From: Mangrovitalea sediminis
GTDB lineage: Bacteria > Pseudomonadota > Gammaproteobacteria > Pseudomonadales > Oleiphilaceae
Reading direction: 5' to 3'
DNA: 64,000 bases
Assembly: GCF_002514725.1 (NCBI RefSeq)
Contig: NZ_NTLB01000001.1
Span: forward strand, 1,178,001 to 1,242,000
Of this stretch, positions 16,928-25,856 are shown one piece after another. Within the stretch, counting starts at the first letter, position 1. Each line of letters starts with the position of its first letter. The position numbers and the translations under genes are program-made. Under the pieces are notes generated by a model. The model did not search any database. It was not told where the DNA came from and was given only the letters and a program-made list of their open reading frames with translations.

Positions 16928-18055
16928 ATGCGCGTGCACGCTCTGTGGGCAGGGGTTCCTGTCGCACTTGTCCTGATGTCACCGAATGTGTCTGCTGACT
17001 GGGCGGTCAACCTGCCGCGGGGTGTGACGGAAGTCAGCCAGTCGATCTACCACCTCCACATGACCATCTTCTGGATCTGCGTTGTGATCGGCATCGTGGT
17101 GTTCGGTGTCATGCTCTGGTCCGTGCTGTTTCACCGCAAGTCCCTCGGGCACAAATCCGCCAATTTCCATGAACATACCCTGGTCGAAATAGCCTGGACC
17201 ATCGTGCCCCTGCTGATCCTGGTGGCCATGGCGGTACCGGCGACGGCGACATTGCTGGATATGTACAACACCAGCAAGTCGGCGGTGGATATCAAGATCA
17301 CAGGCTATCAGTGGAAATGGCATTACCAGTACCTGGATGACAAGTTCGGGTTCTTCAGTGTGCTGTCGACCCCCCAGGACGAAATCCACAACATGATGCC
17401 CAAGGACAAGTGGTACCTGCGGGAAGTGGATAAACCCCTGGTCCTGCCGGTCGGCGAGAAGGTCCGCTTCCTGGTGACCTCCAACGACGTGATCCATTCC
17501 TGGTGGGTGCCGGACCTGGGCGTGAAGAAAGACGCCATTCCCGGCTATATCAACGAAACCTGGGCCAGGATCGACAAGCCGGGCATCTACCGCGGCCAGT
17601 GCGCCGAACTCTGTGGCCAGGGCCATGCCTTCATGCCCATCGTGGTCAAGGCCGTGCCCAAGGCCGATTACGACAAGTGGGTTGCCGAACAGCGCAAGCA
17701 GGCCGAGCAGCTGGCCGCCCTGAACAGCAAGACCTGGACGATGGCCGAGTTGATGTCCCGCGGCAAGGATAAGTTCGACGCCAACTGTGCGGTCTGCCAC
17801 CAGGCGACCGGCGTGGGGCAGCCGCCGACCATACCTCCGCTCAAAGGTCGACCCATTACCACCGGGCCGGACCCCAGCCAGCATATCTACACAGTGATCC
17901 ATGGCCGCCCGGGCACCATGATGCCGGCTTTCGGCAAGCAACTGAGTCCGGTCGATATCGCCGCCATCATCACCTACGAGCGTAACGCCTGGGGCAACAA
18001 CACCGGTCAGAAGGTGACGCCGCAGGAGGTGCTCAAGGCGGAACAGGAAAAATAG
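16928..18055 (+). CDS. coxB: Cytochrome c oxidase subunit II with fused cytochrome c domain (caa3 type)
   Basis: Carries the CuA centre and passes electrons from cytochrome c to subunit I. A signal peptide and two membrane helices (to about residue 115) precede the cupredoxin domain. The CuA ligands are visible in G-Q-C225-A-E-L-C229-G-Q-G-H233-A-F-M236. A C-terminal cytochrome c domain carries C287-A-V-C-H291, with a later Met ligand in the region G-T-M-M-P-A-F. The built-in haem marks a caa3-like oxidase. The ATG follows GGAG. It is the first gene of the oxidase operon. Confidence 0.97.
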   Translation: MRVHALWAGVPVALVLMSPNVSADWAVNLPRGVTEVSQSIYHLHMTIFWICVVIGIVVFGVMLWSVLFHRKSLGHKSANFHEHTLVEIAWTIVPLLILVAMAVPATATLLDMYNTSKSAVDIKITGYQWKWHYQYLDDKFGFFSVLSTPQDEIHNMMPKDKWYLREVDKPLVLPVGEKVRFLVTSNDVIHSWWVPDLGVKKDAIPGYINETWARIDKPGIYRGQCAELCGQGHAFMPIVVKAVPKADYDKWVAEQRKQAEQLAALNSKTWTMAELMSRGKDKFDANCAVCHQATGVGQPPTIPPLKGRPITTGPDPSQHIYTVIHGRPGTMMPAFGKQLSPVDIAAIITYERNAWGNNTGQKVTPQEVLKAEQEK

Positions 18056-18086
18056 CGAGTCGGGAATCCGGTTAGGCGGAACAGCA

Positions 18087-18111
18087 GTTATTCCGGAACA
18101 GCAAGAATAAC
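18087..18111 (+). other. Stem-loop in the coxB-coxA intergenic region
   Basis: GTTATTC and GAATAAC form a 7-bp stem around 11 nt, 24 bp upstream of the coxA ATG. A direct repeat CGGAACAGCA spans the same place. It could set the relative expression of subunits II and I, or protect the mRNA. Confidence 0.4.
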
Positions 18112-18134
18112 GATGACGTTAACGGGAGTTCACC

Positions 18135-19724
18135 ATGAGTGCGGTCGTCGATACACATGCCGAGGAAGAGCATCACGCGCACGGCCCGGCCAAGGGCATA
18201 ACCCGCTGGCTCTTCACGACCAATCACAAGGATATCGGGACCATGTACCTGATATTCAGCTTCACGATGTTCCTGCTGGCGGGCAGTTTCGCCATGGTCA
18301 TCCGGGCGGAACTGTTCGAGCCGGGCATGCAGCTGGTCAGACCCGAGTTCTTCAACCAGATGACCACCATGCACGGGCTGACCATGATCTTCGGGGCGAT
18401 CATGCCGGCCTTCGTTGGTCTGGCCAACTGGCAGATACCCATGATGATCGGCGCGCCGGATATGGCGCTGCCGAGATTGAACAACTGGAGTTTCTGGCTC
18501 CTGGTGGCCGGTTTTGTGCTACTGGAGTCGACCCTGTTTATGCCCGGCGGTGCCCCTAACTTCGGTTGGACGGCCTATGCGCCGCTATCGACCACTTACG
18601 GCCCGCCGAGCACCACCTACTTCATCTTCGCGGTCCACATGATGGGGATCTCCTCCATCATGGGGGCGATCAATATCATCGCCACCATCCTGAATCTGCG
18701 GGCCCCCGGGATGACGCTGATGAAAATGCCGCTGTTCGTCTGGACCTGGCTGATCACCGCCTTCCTGTTGATCGCGGTGATGCCGGTACTGGCCGGCACC
18801 GTGACCATGATGCTGATGGATATCCACTTCCACACCAGTTTCTTCAATGCGGCCGGCGGCGGCGACCCGGTGATGTACCAGCACATCTTCTGGTTCTTCG
18901 GGCATCCCGAGGTGTACATCATGATCCTGCCCGCCTTCGGCATTATCTCGGAGATCATTCCGACCTTTGCCCGTAAAAAGCTGTTCGGCTACACCTCCAT
19001 GGTTTACGCGGTGGCCTCTATCGCCTTCCTGTCCTTCGTGGTCTGGGCGCACCACATGTTCACCGTGGGCATGCCGGTGGCTGGCGAAATCTTCTTTATG
19101 TACACCACCATGCTGATTGCGGTGCCGACCGGGGTAAAGGTCTTCAACTGGGTGGCGACCATGTTCCGCGGCTCAATGACCTTCGAGACGCCGATGCTGT
19201 TTGCCATTGCCTTTGTGGTGTTGTTCTCCATTGGCGGCTTCTCCGGTTTGATGCTGGCCATCGCGCCGGCGGATTTCCAGTATCAGGACACTTACTTCGT
19301 GGTGGCCCACTTCCACTATGTGCTGGTTTCCGGCGCCCTGTTCGGCATCTTCGCGGCTGTCTATTACTGGCTGCCGAAGTGGAGCGGGCGCATGTATGAC
19401 GAGACCCTGGGCAAGACCCACTTCTGGCTGTCCTTCATCGGCATGAATGTGACCTTCTTCCCCATGCATTTCCTGGGGCTGGCCGGTATGCCGCGACGTA
19501 TCCCGGATTACGCACTGCAGTTCACCGATTTCAATCAGGTGGCCAGTGTCGGCGCCTTCCTGTTCGGCGCTACCCAGCTCATTTTCCTGTTCCTGGTGAT
19601 CAAGACCGTCAGGGCGGGCGAGCCGGCGACAGCAAAGGTTTGGGAAGGCTCCCATGGATTGGAATGGGATCTGCCTTCGCCGGCACCCTACCACTCCTGG
19701 ACGACGCCGCCGGTCGTCGACTGA
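18135..19724 (+). CDS. coxA: Cytochrome c oxidase subunit I
   Basis: Catalytic subunit holding haem a and the haem a3-CuB centre that reduces O2 and pumps protons. 529 residues with twelve helices. Key patterns are H-G-L-T-M-I-F (haem a His), W-F-F-G-H-P-E-V-Y (CuB His and the cross-linked Tyr), V-W-A-H-H-M-F (two CuB His) and Y-F-V-V-A-H-F-H-Y-V-L (haem a and a3 His). GGGAG precedes the ATG. Only 27 bp separate it from coxC, with no room for cox11, the CuB assembly gene often found at this place. Confidence 0.98.
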   Translation: MSAVVDTHAEEEHHAHGPAKGITRWLFTTNHKDIGTMYLIFSFTMFLLAGSFAMVIRAELFEPGMQLVRPEFFNQMTTMHGLTMIFGAIMPAFVGLANWQIPMMIGAPDMALPRLNNWSFWLLVAGFVLLESTLFMPGGAPNFGWTAYAPLSTTYGPPSTTYFIFAVHMMGISSIMGAINIIATILNLRAPGMTLMKMPLFVWTWLITAFLLIAVMPVLAGTVTMMLMDIHFHTSFFNAAGGGDPVMYQHIFWFFGHPEVYIMILPAFGIISEIIPTFARKKLFGYTSMVYAVASIAFLSFVVWAHHMFTVGMPVAGEIFFMYTTMLIAVPTGVKVFNWVATMFRGSMTFETPMLFAIAFVVLFSIGGFSGLMLAIAPADFQYQDTYFVVAHFHYVLVSGALFGIFAAVYYWLPKWSGRMYDETLGKTHFWLSFIGMNVTFFPMHFLGLAGMPRRIPDYALQFTDFNQVASVGAFLFGATQLIFLFLVIKTVRAGEPATAKVWEGSHGLEWDLPSPAPYHSWTTPPVVD

Positions 19725-19751
19725 CGCGGCAACGAAGCATCGGAGGCCGTC

Positions 19752-20639
19752 ATGGCAAGCAAAGACCATTACTACGTACCGGATCACAGCGTCTGGCCGC
19801 TGGTGGCGACGGTCGGGCTATTCACGCTCCTGGCCAGCACCGGCACCATCATGATCAATTACACGGCCGGCAAACCCAGCAGCACGGCCTGGTTCTTCCT
19901 CATCGTGGCCATCGGCCTGATGGTGTTCATGCTGTTCGGCTGGTTTGGTCGTGTGGTCAAGGAGAGCCGGGCACGCCTTTACAACGAGCAGGTGGACAAG
20001 TCTTTCCGCTGGGGCATGAGCTGGTTCATTTTTTCGGAGGTGATGTTCTTCCTCGCTTTCTTCGGCGCGCTTTTCTACGTGCGGGAGTTTGCCCTTCCCT
20101 GGTTGAGCGGTCACGGCGGTCGTGCCGACACGGCGTTGCTCTGGCCGCATTTCACCTACAACTGGCCCCTGCTGAAAAATCCGGACCCCCAACTGTTCCA
20201 GGGACCGAAGAGCGGTGTCGATGCCTGGGGAATCGCGTTCTTCAACACCATCCTGCTGGTGACCTCGTCAGTGACCGTCACCATCGCCCATAAGTGCCTG
20301 AAGTCGAATAATCGTCGCGGCCTGACAGTCTGGCTTGCCCTGACGATTGTCCTGGGGATGACCTTCCTCGGTTGCCAGGCCTATGAATATCACCACGTCT
20401 ACACGGCGCTGGGTATGAACCTGGGAGCCGGTATCTACAGCACGACCTTTTTCATGCTCACCGGGTTTCACGGCCTGCATGTGACGATCGGCGCCATCAC
20501 GCTGACGGTGATGCTGGTACGGGTGTTACGGGGACACTTTTCGCCGGATTACCACTTCGGTTTCGAAGCCGCCAGTTGGTACTGGCACTTTGTGGACGTG
20601 GTCTGGATCTGCCTGTTCGTGTTCGTCTACATCCTGTAG
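19752..20639 (+). CDS. coxC: Cytochrome c oxidase subunit III
   Basis: 295 residues with seven predicted membrane helices. The family patterns W-G-M-S-W-F-I-F-S-E-V-M-F-F and F-H-G-L-H-V-T-I-G and the C-terminal S-W-Y-W-H-F-V-D-V-V-W are present. Subunit III stabilises subunit I and helps deliver oxygen. An extra segment between the second and fourth helices is of the length usual in proteobacterial enzymes. It follows coxA directly in the operon. Confidence 0.97.
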   Translation: MASKDHYYVPDHSVWPLVATVGLFTLLASTGTIMINYTAGKPSSTAWFFLIVAIGLMVFMLFGWFGRVVKESRARLYNEQVDKSFRWGMSWFIFSEVMFFLAFFGALFYVREFALPWLSGHGGRADTALLWPHFTYNWPLLKNPDPQLFQGPKSGVDAWGIAFFNTILLVTSSVTVTIAHKCLKSNNRRGLTVWLALTIVLGMTFLGCQAYEYHHVYTALGMNLGAGIYSTTFFMLTGFHGLHVTIGAITLTVMLVRVLRGHFSPDYHFGFEAASWYWHFVDVVWICLFVFVYIL

Positions 20640-20646
20640 CCCGCGT

Positions 20647-20850
20647 TCAAGGCGTGGGATTCAGGTGCAAGTGACCGGTCCACAGGGCAATGCCGATCAG
20701 GACCAGCAACAGTACGGACAGGGCGACACGGACGATCAGGGAGTTCAGGACGCGCTGACTGCGGCCACGGTCCCGCACCAGGAAAAAGAGGCCGCTGAAG
20801 AGGCTGACAATGACAGCCACTAGCACAATGACGATGAGCACTTTCAGCAT
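20647..20850 (-). CDS. Twin-transmembrane small protein (DUF2909 type)
   Basis: 67 residues: two hydrophobic helices (about 3-25 and 38-60) joined by the basic loop R-D-R-G-R-S-Q-R. Small proteins of this kind are found in the same place, in antisense orientation, in Pseudomonas-like oxidase clusters. It may help assembly or regulation of the oxidase, but the role is unknown. It ends 7 bp from the coxC stop, lying head-on to the operon. Confidence 0.75.
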   Translation of the reverse strand: MLKVLIVIVLVAVIVSLFSGLFFLVRDRGRSQRVLNSLIVRVALSVLLLVLIGIALWTGHLHLNPTP

Positions 20851-20904
20851 AAGACTGGGCTCCGCCAGGACGAAGAAAGGTCTCCCTCACTATAGCAGAG
20901 CGCG

Positions 20905-21642
20905 ATGTATTTATTCATGGGACGACAGGGCACCGCACGGCGGCAATGGTGCCCGAACTGGAAGATCTGGACCTTTTCCCTGGTCCTGCTGCCGATCCTC
21001 TGCGGATTGGGCGTCTGGCAGTTCGAGCGGGGGCGCGAAAAGGTGGTGCTGTTGCAGCAGTGGCATGCGCAGAGGGAACAGCCCCTGGCGGCGTTGCGTC
21101 ATCCTCGCTGGGGGCAGCCGTTGAGAGCGACCGGCCATTATGACGGGCATTTCCAGTGGTTGCTGGATAACCGCACGCGAGACGGGCAGCCGGGTTATGA
21201 GGTGCTGGACCTGTTCCGAGTCGATGGCGGCCAGACGCTGGTAGTGAACCGGGGTTGGGTTCCAGCAGCTGTCAGCCGGGATGTGTTGCCGGCCTTCGCC
21301 ACGCCGACGGCGCAGGTAACGATCCGGGCGCGGATAGCGGATTACCCGGAGCCCCCGCTACTCGGCGGTAAACGTGCGGAGGCTGGGTGGCCGAAGCGGA
21401 TTCAGGCGCTCAAGCCGGAAGACGTGCACGACCTGACAGGGCAGTCCGCGGCCTATGTCGTGCGCCTGGAGAACGCCGACCAGCCGGGTGCCTTCCGGGT
21501 CGACTGGCCGATCCTGCGCATGGGGCCGGCGCGGCACTTTGGCTATTCGGCCCAGTGGTTCCTGATGGCACTGGTCCTGCTGGGCATGACGCTATGGGCG
21601 AGTTTCAGAAAGGTGTCCGACGATGACGATAAGTGCGAGTGA
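20905..21642 (+). CDS. SURF1 family oxidase assembly protein
   Basis: 245 residues with an N-terminal helix (about 20-38), a periplasmic domain and a C-terminal helix (SAQWFLMALVLLGMTLWASF). The motifs G-V-W-Q-F-E-R-G, G-x-Y-D, L-D-N-R-T-R-D-G-Q-P-G-Y-E-V-L and V-V-N-R-G-W-V are those of SURF1, which helps insert haem a into subunit I. The start (M-Y-L-F-M-G) has a weak ribosome site. The end overlaps the next gene by 20 bp. Confidence 0.92.
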   Translation: MYLFMGRQGTARRQWCPNWKIWTFSLVLLPILCGLGVWQFERGREKVVLLQQWHAQREQPLAALRHPRWGQPLRATGHYDGHFQWLLDNRTRDGQPGYEVLDLFRVDGGQTLVVNRGWVPAAVSRDVLPAFATPTAQVTIRARIADYPEPPLLGGKRAEAGWPKRIQALKPEDVHDLTGQSAAYVVRLENADQPGAFRVDWPILRMGPARHFGYSAQWFLMALVLLGMTLWASFRKVSDDDDKCE

Positions 21643-22243
21643 AACCATGCAGAGCCCGTCACCCGAAGTTGTGCGGCGCGGGCGTCTCAAGGTCGCCCTG
21701 ATCTTTCTGATCGGTTTTTCCCCGTTCATTCTGGCGACCCTCATGTATTACAGCGGCTGGGGCATTCCCACGGGCCGGGTCAATCACGGTGAATTGCTGT
21801 TGCCGACGGTACCGGTGGCGCAATTGGGGTTGCGGGATATCGAGGGGCAGCCGCTGGCCGATCACTTTGCGCCAGCCGCCAGGAATCCGGCCTGGATGCT
21901 GCTCATACTGGCGCCCCGCTGCGATCAACGCTGTGTCGAACTGCTCCACACTGTCCGTCAGGTGAATATCGCACTGGGTAAGGATTCCAACCGGCTGAGC
22001 CGCGCCTTCTGGTCGTCCCAGCCGCCGGCGGGTCTCGATCTGGCCACCCTATATCCCCAACTGCTGCGTTTGCAGGCTATGCCGGCACCGGCCCTCTGGC
22101 CGGGCAAGGTGGAACCGTCGACCCTCCAGATCTATGTCGTCGATCCCCACGGCAATCTGGTTCTACGTTACGACCGGCAGGAAAAGGGCAAGGGGATGCT
22201 GGACGATCTGAAACGGTTGTTGAGGTTGTCGCAGATCGGCTGA
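21623..22243 (+). CDS. Membrane-anchored Sco/thioredoxin-like protein of the oxidase operon
   Basis: 206 residues: an N-terminal membrane anchor (about 24-44) and a periplasmic domain with C-D-Q-R-C, the CxxxC spacing of Sco copper chaperones, followed later by the Sco-like strand Q-I-Y-V-V-D-P-H-G-N-L. The histidine that completes the copper site in Sco proteins is not at the usual place. It may be a thiol reductase or copper carrier for CuA or CuB. Overlap with the SURF1 gene and the AAAGGTG site before its ATG indicate coupling. Confidence 0.75.
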   Translation: MTISASETMQSPSPEVVRRGRLKVALIFLIGFSPFILATLMYYSGWGIPTGRVNHGELLLPTVPVAQLGLRDIEGQPLADHFAPAARNPAWMLLILAPRCDQRCVELLHTVRQVNIALGKDSNRLSRAFWSSQPPAGLDLATLYPQLLRLQAMPAPALWPGKVEPSTLQIYVVDPHGNLVLRYDRQEKGKGMLDDLKRLLRLSQIG

Positions 22244-22281
22244 GGTTTGCACCACAGACTCTGCATGAGGGGAGGCCCGCT

Positions 22282-23382
22282 ATGGAACGCGCAGCGCATC
22301 TCAGTCTTCAGAAACGCCTCCATCGATGTCATCTCGTCAGGCGCCGCATGGGGCTCTGGGCGCTCGCGGCGGCCTGTCTGGCTGCGATGGTGGTGATGTT
22401 GGGGGCCTTTACCCGACTGGAGAACGCCGGACTCGGCTGCCCGGACTGGCCGGGTTGCTATGGCTTCCTGCACGTTCCCCAGAGCCCCCACGCCATTGCG
22501 ATTGCCGAAACCCGTTTTCCCGATGATCCCGTAGTCGTGGACAAGGGCTGGCCGGAGATGATCCACCGTTATTTTGCGGGCACGCTGGGCCTGGTGGTGT
22601 TTGGTCTGGCCTTCTACGGCTGGCGCCACCGCCATGAAGGCGTGCCTGTGGGGCACGCGCTTGCCACGGCCGGGATGATCGTGCTGCAGGCAGCCTTCGG
22701 TATGTGGACAGTGACGCTCAAACTCTGGCCGCAGGTGGTGTCGGCCCACCTGTTGGGCGGCTTTACCACCGTCACCCTGCTCAGCCTGCTGTCGCTGCGC
22801 CTGTTGGGGCGTCGGCCGTCGCTGTCGCGGGGGTTGGAAATCCGGCTGGCTCACATGAAGCCCTGGGTCTATGCGGCGCTGGGGGTTGTGATTGCGCAAA
22901 TCGCCCTCGGGGCCTGGACGGCCTCCAATTACGCGGCGATTGCCTGCACCCACTTTCCGTCCTGCAATGGCCAGTGGTGGCCGACGATGGATGTCCGGCA
23001 GGGATTTGACCTGTTGCAGACCATAGGCCCGAACTATCTGGGGGGGCAGATGGGAAGCGAAGCCCGCGTCGCGATTCACATGATGCACCGCCTCGGCGCC
23101 CTGGCCGTTGTATTGGTTGTGGGGACCCTGTTACTGCGGCTCTGGTGGATGACGCGGGGTACGGAACTGGCGCGTTGGGTGCTGCTGGCGGCGGCGGTGC
23201 TGACGATGCAGATTGCGCTGGGTATCAGCAATGTGGTTTTTCACCTGCCGCTGGCGGTCGCCGTGGCCCATAACGCGATGGGGGCCGGCCTGCTGCTGTC
23301 GATGGTCAATCTCGGTTGGCGCGTGCAGCACTGTCACGGCGAACAGTGGGTCGCCCTCCATCGCCGGGAGATGGCCGTATGA
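22282..23382 (+). CDS. ctaA: Haem A synthase CtaA (COX15)
   Basis: Converts haem O to haem A by oxidising a methyl to a formyl group. 366 residues with eight membrane helices in two similar halves. T-R-L-E-N-A-G-L-G-C-P-D-W-P-G-C-Y-G is the signature of the family, and haem-binding His are seen in M-I-H-R-Y (helix 2), V-S-A-H-L, M-M-H-R-L and V-A-H-N-A. The stop overlaps the start of ctaB as ATGA. Confidence 0.97.
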   Translation: MERAAHLSLQKRLHRCHLVRRRMGLWALAAACLAAMVVMLGAFTRLENAGLGCPDWPGCYGFLHVPQSPHAIAIAETRFPDDPVVVDKGWPEMIHRYFAGTLGLVVFGLAFYGWRHRHEGVPVGHALATAGMIVLQAAFGMWTVTLKLWPQVVSAHLLGGFTTVTLLSLLSLRLLGRRPSLSRGLEIRLAHMKPWVYAALGVVIAQIALGAWTASNYAAIACTHFPSCNGQWWPTMDVRQGFDLLQTIGPNYLGGQMGSEARVAIHMMHRLGALAVVLVVGTLLLRLWWMTRGTELARWVLLAAAVLTMQIALGISNVVFHLPLAVAVAHNAMGAGLLLSMVNLGWRVQHCHGEQWVALHRREMAV

Positions 23383-24278
23383 GCGAGCATCCGAAGGCGC
23401 TCCCGTCAACGGCAATGGCAGGTTGGCGGGATTATCTGGAGTTGACCAAGCCGCGAGTTGTCGCGCTGATGCTGCTGACATCGGTCATCGGCATGTTGCT
23501 GGCACGACAGTCGTTGCCCACCTGGCAGGTGTTGGTGTTCGGCAATCTGGGTATCGGGTTACTGGCGGGGGCCGCAGCGGTGGTCAATCATGTGGTCGAC
23601 CGTAAGGTCGATAGTATTATGGCCCGCACCCGGCACCGGCCGCTGGTCGAAGGGCGAGTCGACAGCCTGGCGGCGTTGGCGTTTGCCGCCAATCTCGGTC
23701 TGCTCGGCACTATCGTGCTGGTCTGGCAGGTGAATGCCCTGACAGCCTGGCTGACCCTGGCTTCCCTGGTGGGCTATGCCGGTGTCTACACACTGTTCCT
23801 CAAGTACGCGACACCGCAGAACATCGTTATCGGTGGGCTCGCCGGGGCCATGCCGCCGCTGCTGGGTTGGGCCGCCGTTACCGGGCGTGTCGAACCCCAT
23901 GCGCTGCTGTTGGTGCTGATCATTTTTGCCTGGACGCCGCCCCACTTCTGGGCGCTTGCCATTCATCGCAAAGCCGAGTACGCCAAGGCAGGAATTCCCA
24001 TGCTGCCGGTGACCCACGGCAACCGTTATACGGAAATCCATATACTGCTCTACACACTGATGCTGCTGTCGGTCAGCCTGCTGCCGTTCGTCACTCATAT
24101 GTCCGGTCTGCTCTACCTGACGGGCGCCCTGATCCTGGGGTTACGCTTTCTCGCATATGCCGTGAAGCTGTTGCGTGGCGATGACCGGCGAGTGGCCCTG
24201 GCCACGTTCAGGTACTCCATCGTCTATCTGATGGGGCTGTTTATCCTTCTGCTGGCGGACCACTACATGGTGTTTTAA
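23379..24278 (+). CDS. ctaB: Protohaem IX farnesyltransferase (haem O synthase)
   Basis: Attaches farnesyl to haem b. 299 residues from the ATG at 23379, with about nine helices of the UbiA prenyltransferase fold. The allylic-diphosphate motif N-H-V-V-D-R-K-V-D-x-x-M-A-R-T-R-x-R-P-L and the second motif Y-T-x-F-L-K are present, as is W-T-P-P-H-F-W-A-L-A-I. An in-frame opening 63 bases further upstream, inside ctaA, is not needed. Confidence 0.97.
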   Translation: MSEHPKALPSTAMAGWRDYLELTKPRVVALMLLTSVIGMLLARQSLPTWQVLVFGNLGIGLLAGAAAVVNHVVDRKVDSIMARTRHRPLVEGRVDSLAALAFAANLGLLGTIVLVWQVNALTAWLTLASLVGYAGVYTLFLKYATPQNIVIGGLAGAMPPLLGWAAVTGRVEPHALLLVLIIFAWTPPHFWALAIHRKAEYAKAGIPMLPVTHGNRYTEIHILLYTLMLLSVSLLPFVTHMSGLLYLTGALILGLRFLAYAVKLLRGDDRRVALATFRYSIVYLMGLFILLLADHYMVF

Positions 24279-24281
24279 CGG

Positions 24282-24959
24282 ATGGATCCTGTTGCCCGGA
24301 AGCAGCGAGGCGTTCGCCTGACGGTTGCCGTGCTGGTGTCGGTCATTGCGCTGATCGTGCTGTTGTTCATCGGCGAACAGTGGCTGGCGTCTGGCACGGG
24401 TAACCCCAAGGCGCCGGACCTGAGTTCGGAGCATGCGGTGGTCTTTCCCCTGCGCCAGCAGATTTCGTCGTTTTCCCTGCGCGCCGATAACGGGGCACGC
24501 TATAGCGAAAGGGCCCTGAGGGGGCATTGGACACTGGCTTTCCTGGCCGGCACCCGCTGTGTGGGCGATTGTGCCGCCACCCTGCAAACACTGAGAGCCC
24601 TTCGGGCCACCCTCGAACCGTCCCAACCGCAACCGCGTTTCCTGATGGTTGCCACCGACCCGGCGCTCGATACTCCGCAGGCGCTGCATGCCTACCTGCA
24701 ACCCTACGGCGATGGCTTCCATGCGGTCACGGGGGCTCACGACAGCCTGGCGGCTTTCGCCCGGGACCTGAAATCCGCTTACGATCTGCCGGCAGGCACT
24801 GTGGCACGTTCCCGGATCGAGCGTCTGGCCCTGATCGATCCCGATGGCAAGCTGGTTGCCCTGCTGCTGCCGCCATTTGCTGTCGAAACCCTGCGTAGCG
24901 CCTATCTGCGCACGGTCAGCTGGGAGAAAAGCATGTCCCGCCTACGCCCCGGGCCCTAA
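24282..24959 (+). CDS. SCO1/SenC family protein lacking the usual copper-binding histidine
   Basis: 225 residues: a membrane anchor (about 12-32) and a thioredoxin-fold domain. C-V-G-D-C (in T-R-C-V-G-D-C) sits where Sco proteins have CPxxC, and L-I-D-P-D-G-K-L is the conserved late strand. Sco1 normally has a His just before that strand (V-D-H-S); here the aligned segment is V-A-R-S, so the third copper ligand appears replaced by Arg. It may act as a thiol-disulfide reductase rather than a copper donor. It closes the oxidase operon, 3 bp after ctaB. Confidence 0.82.
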   Translation: MDPVARKQRGVRLTVAVLVSVIALIVLLFIGEQWLASGTGNPKAPDLSSEHAVVFPLRQQISSFSLRADNGARYSERALRGHWTLAFLAGTRCVGDCAATLQTLRALRATLEPSQPQPRFLMVATDPALDTPQALHAYLQPYGDGFHAVTGAHDSLAAFARDLKSAYDLPAGTVARSRIERLALIDPDGKLVALLLPPFAVETLRSAYLRTVSWEKSMSRLRPGP

Positions 24960-25178
24960 GTTGGGGCGTGCCAAAAGCCTTTGCACTGTTTAACGTCTGT
25001 CCAACCGGGCCTGCCCCTCTGATGGCCGATTACAGGGTGTTAATGTTGCTCATAACCCCATGTTTAAAAAGTGTTTATGCACACTGGCCTGGCCGTTGCT
25101 TTGGGGTGTCCAGGACCGGGCGAATATTGTCCGGATCGCATGTGAAGATGAGACAGGCACGCGCAAAGGAGAACGGAA

Positions 25179-25772
25179 ATGGCTATCGCGTCCCGAATTT
25201 CGACGGGTGGGACGGGCCGTGTCCGGGCCTACCGGCCCCTGGTGTCCAGCACCTGGAAGATCCCGGAGGGGTTCCAGGAGTCGGGTTGGGCACTGGTTCC
25301 GGCAGGTCCGGTGCTGGCCCGCATCGATTACGAAGCGGTCAAGGCAAGCCGCGAACTGCTGCAGAACCTGTTCCAGCCAAACGACAGCTGGCCGCCGGAA
25401 AACCTGACGCTGGAACAGGACCGTGCCGATCTGGCCTGGCACGCTCGCGAATTCCGTCAGCGACGCTCCTTTGCCTACAGTATCGTGACGCCGGAGTTCG
25501 ACCGTTGCCTGGGCTGTCTCTATCTCTATCCCAGCATGAGCCCCGTCCACGACGCCGAGGCATATCTCTGGCTGCGTCCGGACCTTCCCATGATGACCAG
25601 CCGGCGCATCGAGCAGACGGTGGAAATGTGGGTCGACAGTGCCTGGCCGTTCAAGCACATGGTTTGGCCTGGCCGCTATACCCCCTGGCTCTACTGGGAG
25701 CTTTTCCAGGCGCCGAATTATTACACCCAGATGCGTTATCGGGACGATGCGCCAGGCGACCCGTTGCATTGA
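25179..25772 (+). CDS. GNAT-like protein, function unknown
   Basis: 197 residues, well translated (AAAGGAG, 6 bp before the ATG). The middle (S-I-V-T-P-E-F-D-R-C-L-G-C-L-Y-L-Y-P) resembles the central strands of an acetyltransferase fold, and the segment after it is like the end of a GNAT domain. The acyl-CoA pyrophosphate loop is not clear, so activity is uncertain. It is preceded by 219 bp without another gene (24960-25178). Confidence 0.55.
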   Translation: MAIASRISTGGTGRVRAYRPLVSSTWKIPEGFQESGWALVPAGPVLARIDYEAVKASRELLQNLFQPNDSWPPENLTLEQDRADLAWHAREFRQRRSFAYSIVTPEFDRCLGCLYLYPSMSPVHDAEAYLWLRPDLPMMTSRRIEQTVEMWVDSAWPFKHMVWPGRYTPWLYWELFQAPNYYTQMRYRDDAPGDPLH

Positions 25773-25856
25773 TCGAAGCCGCTGGATTCGCCAGCGGTTG
25801 GGCTGCGTAGGGTGGGCGCTTGTGTGCCTGCCATGGCTACATTATGCTGCTGGATA

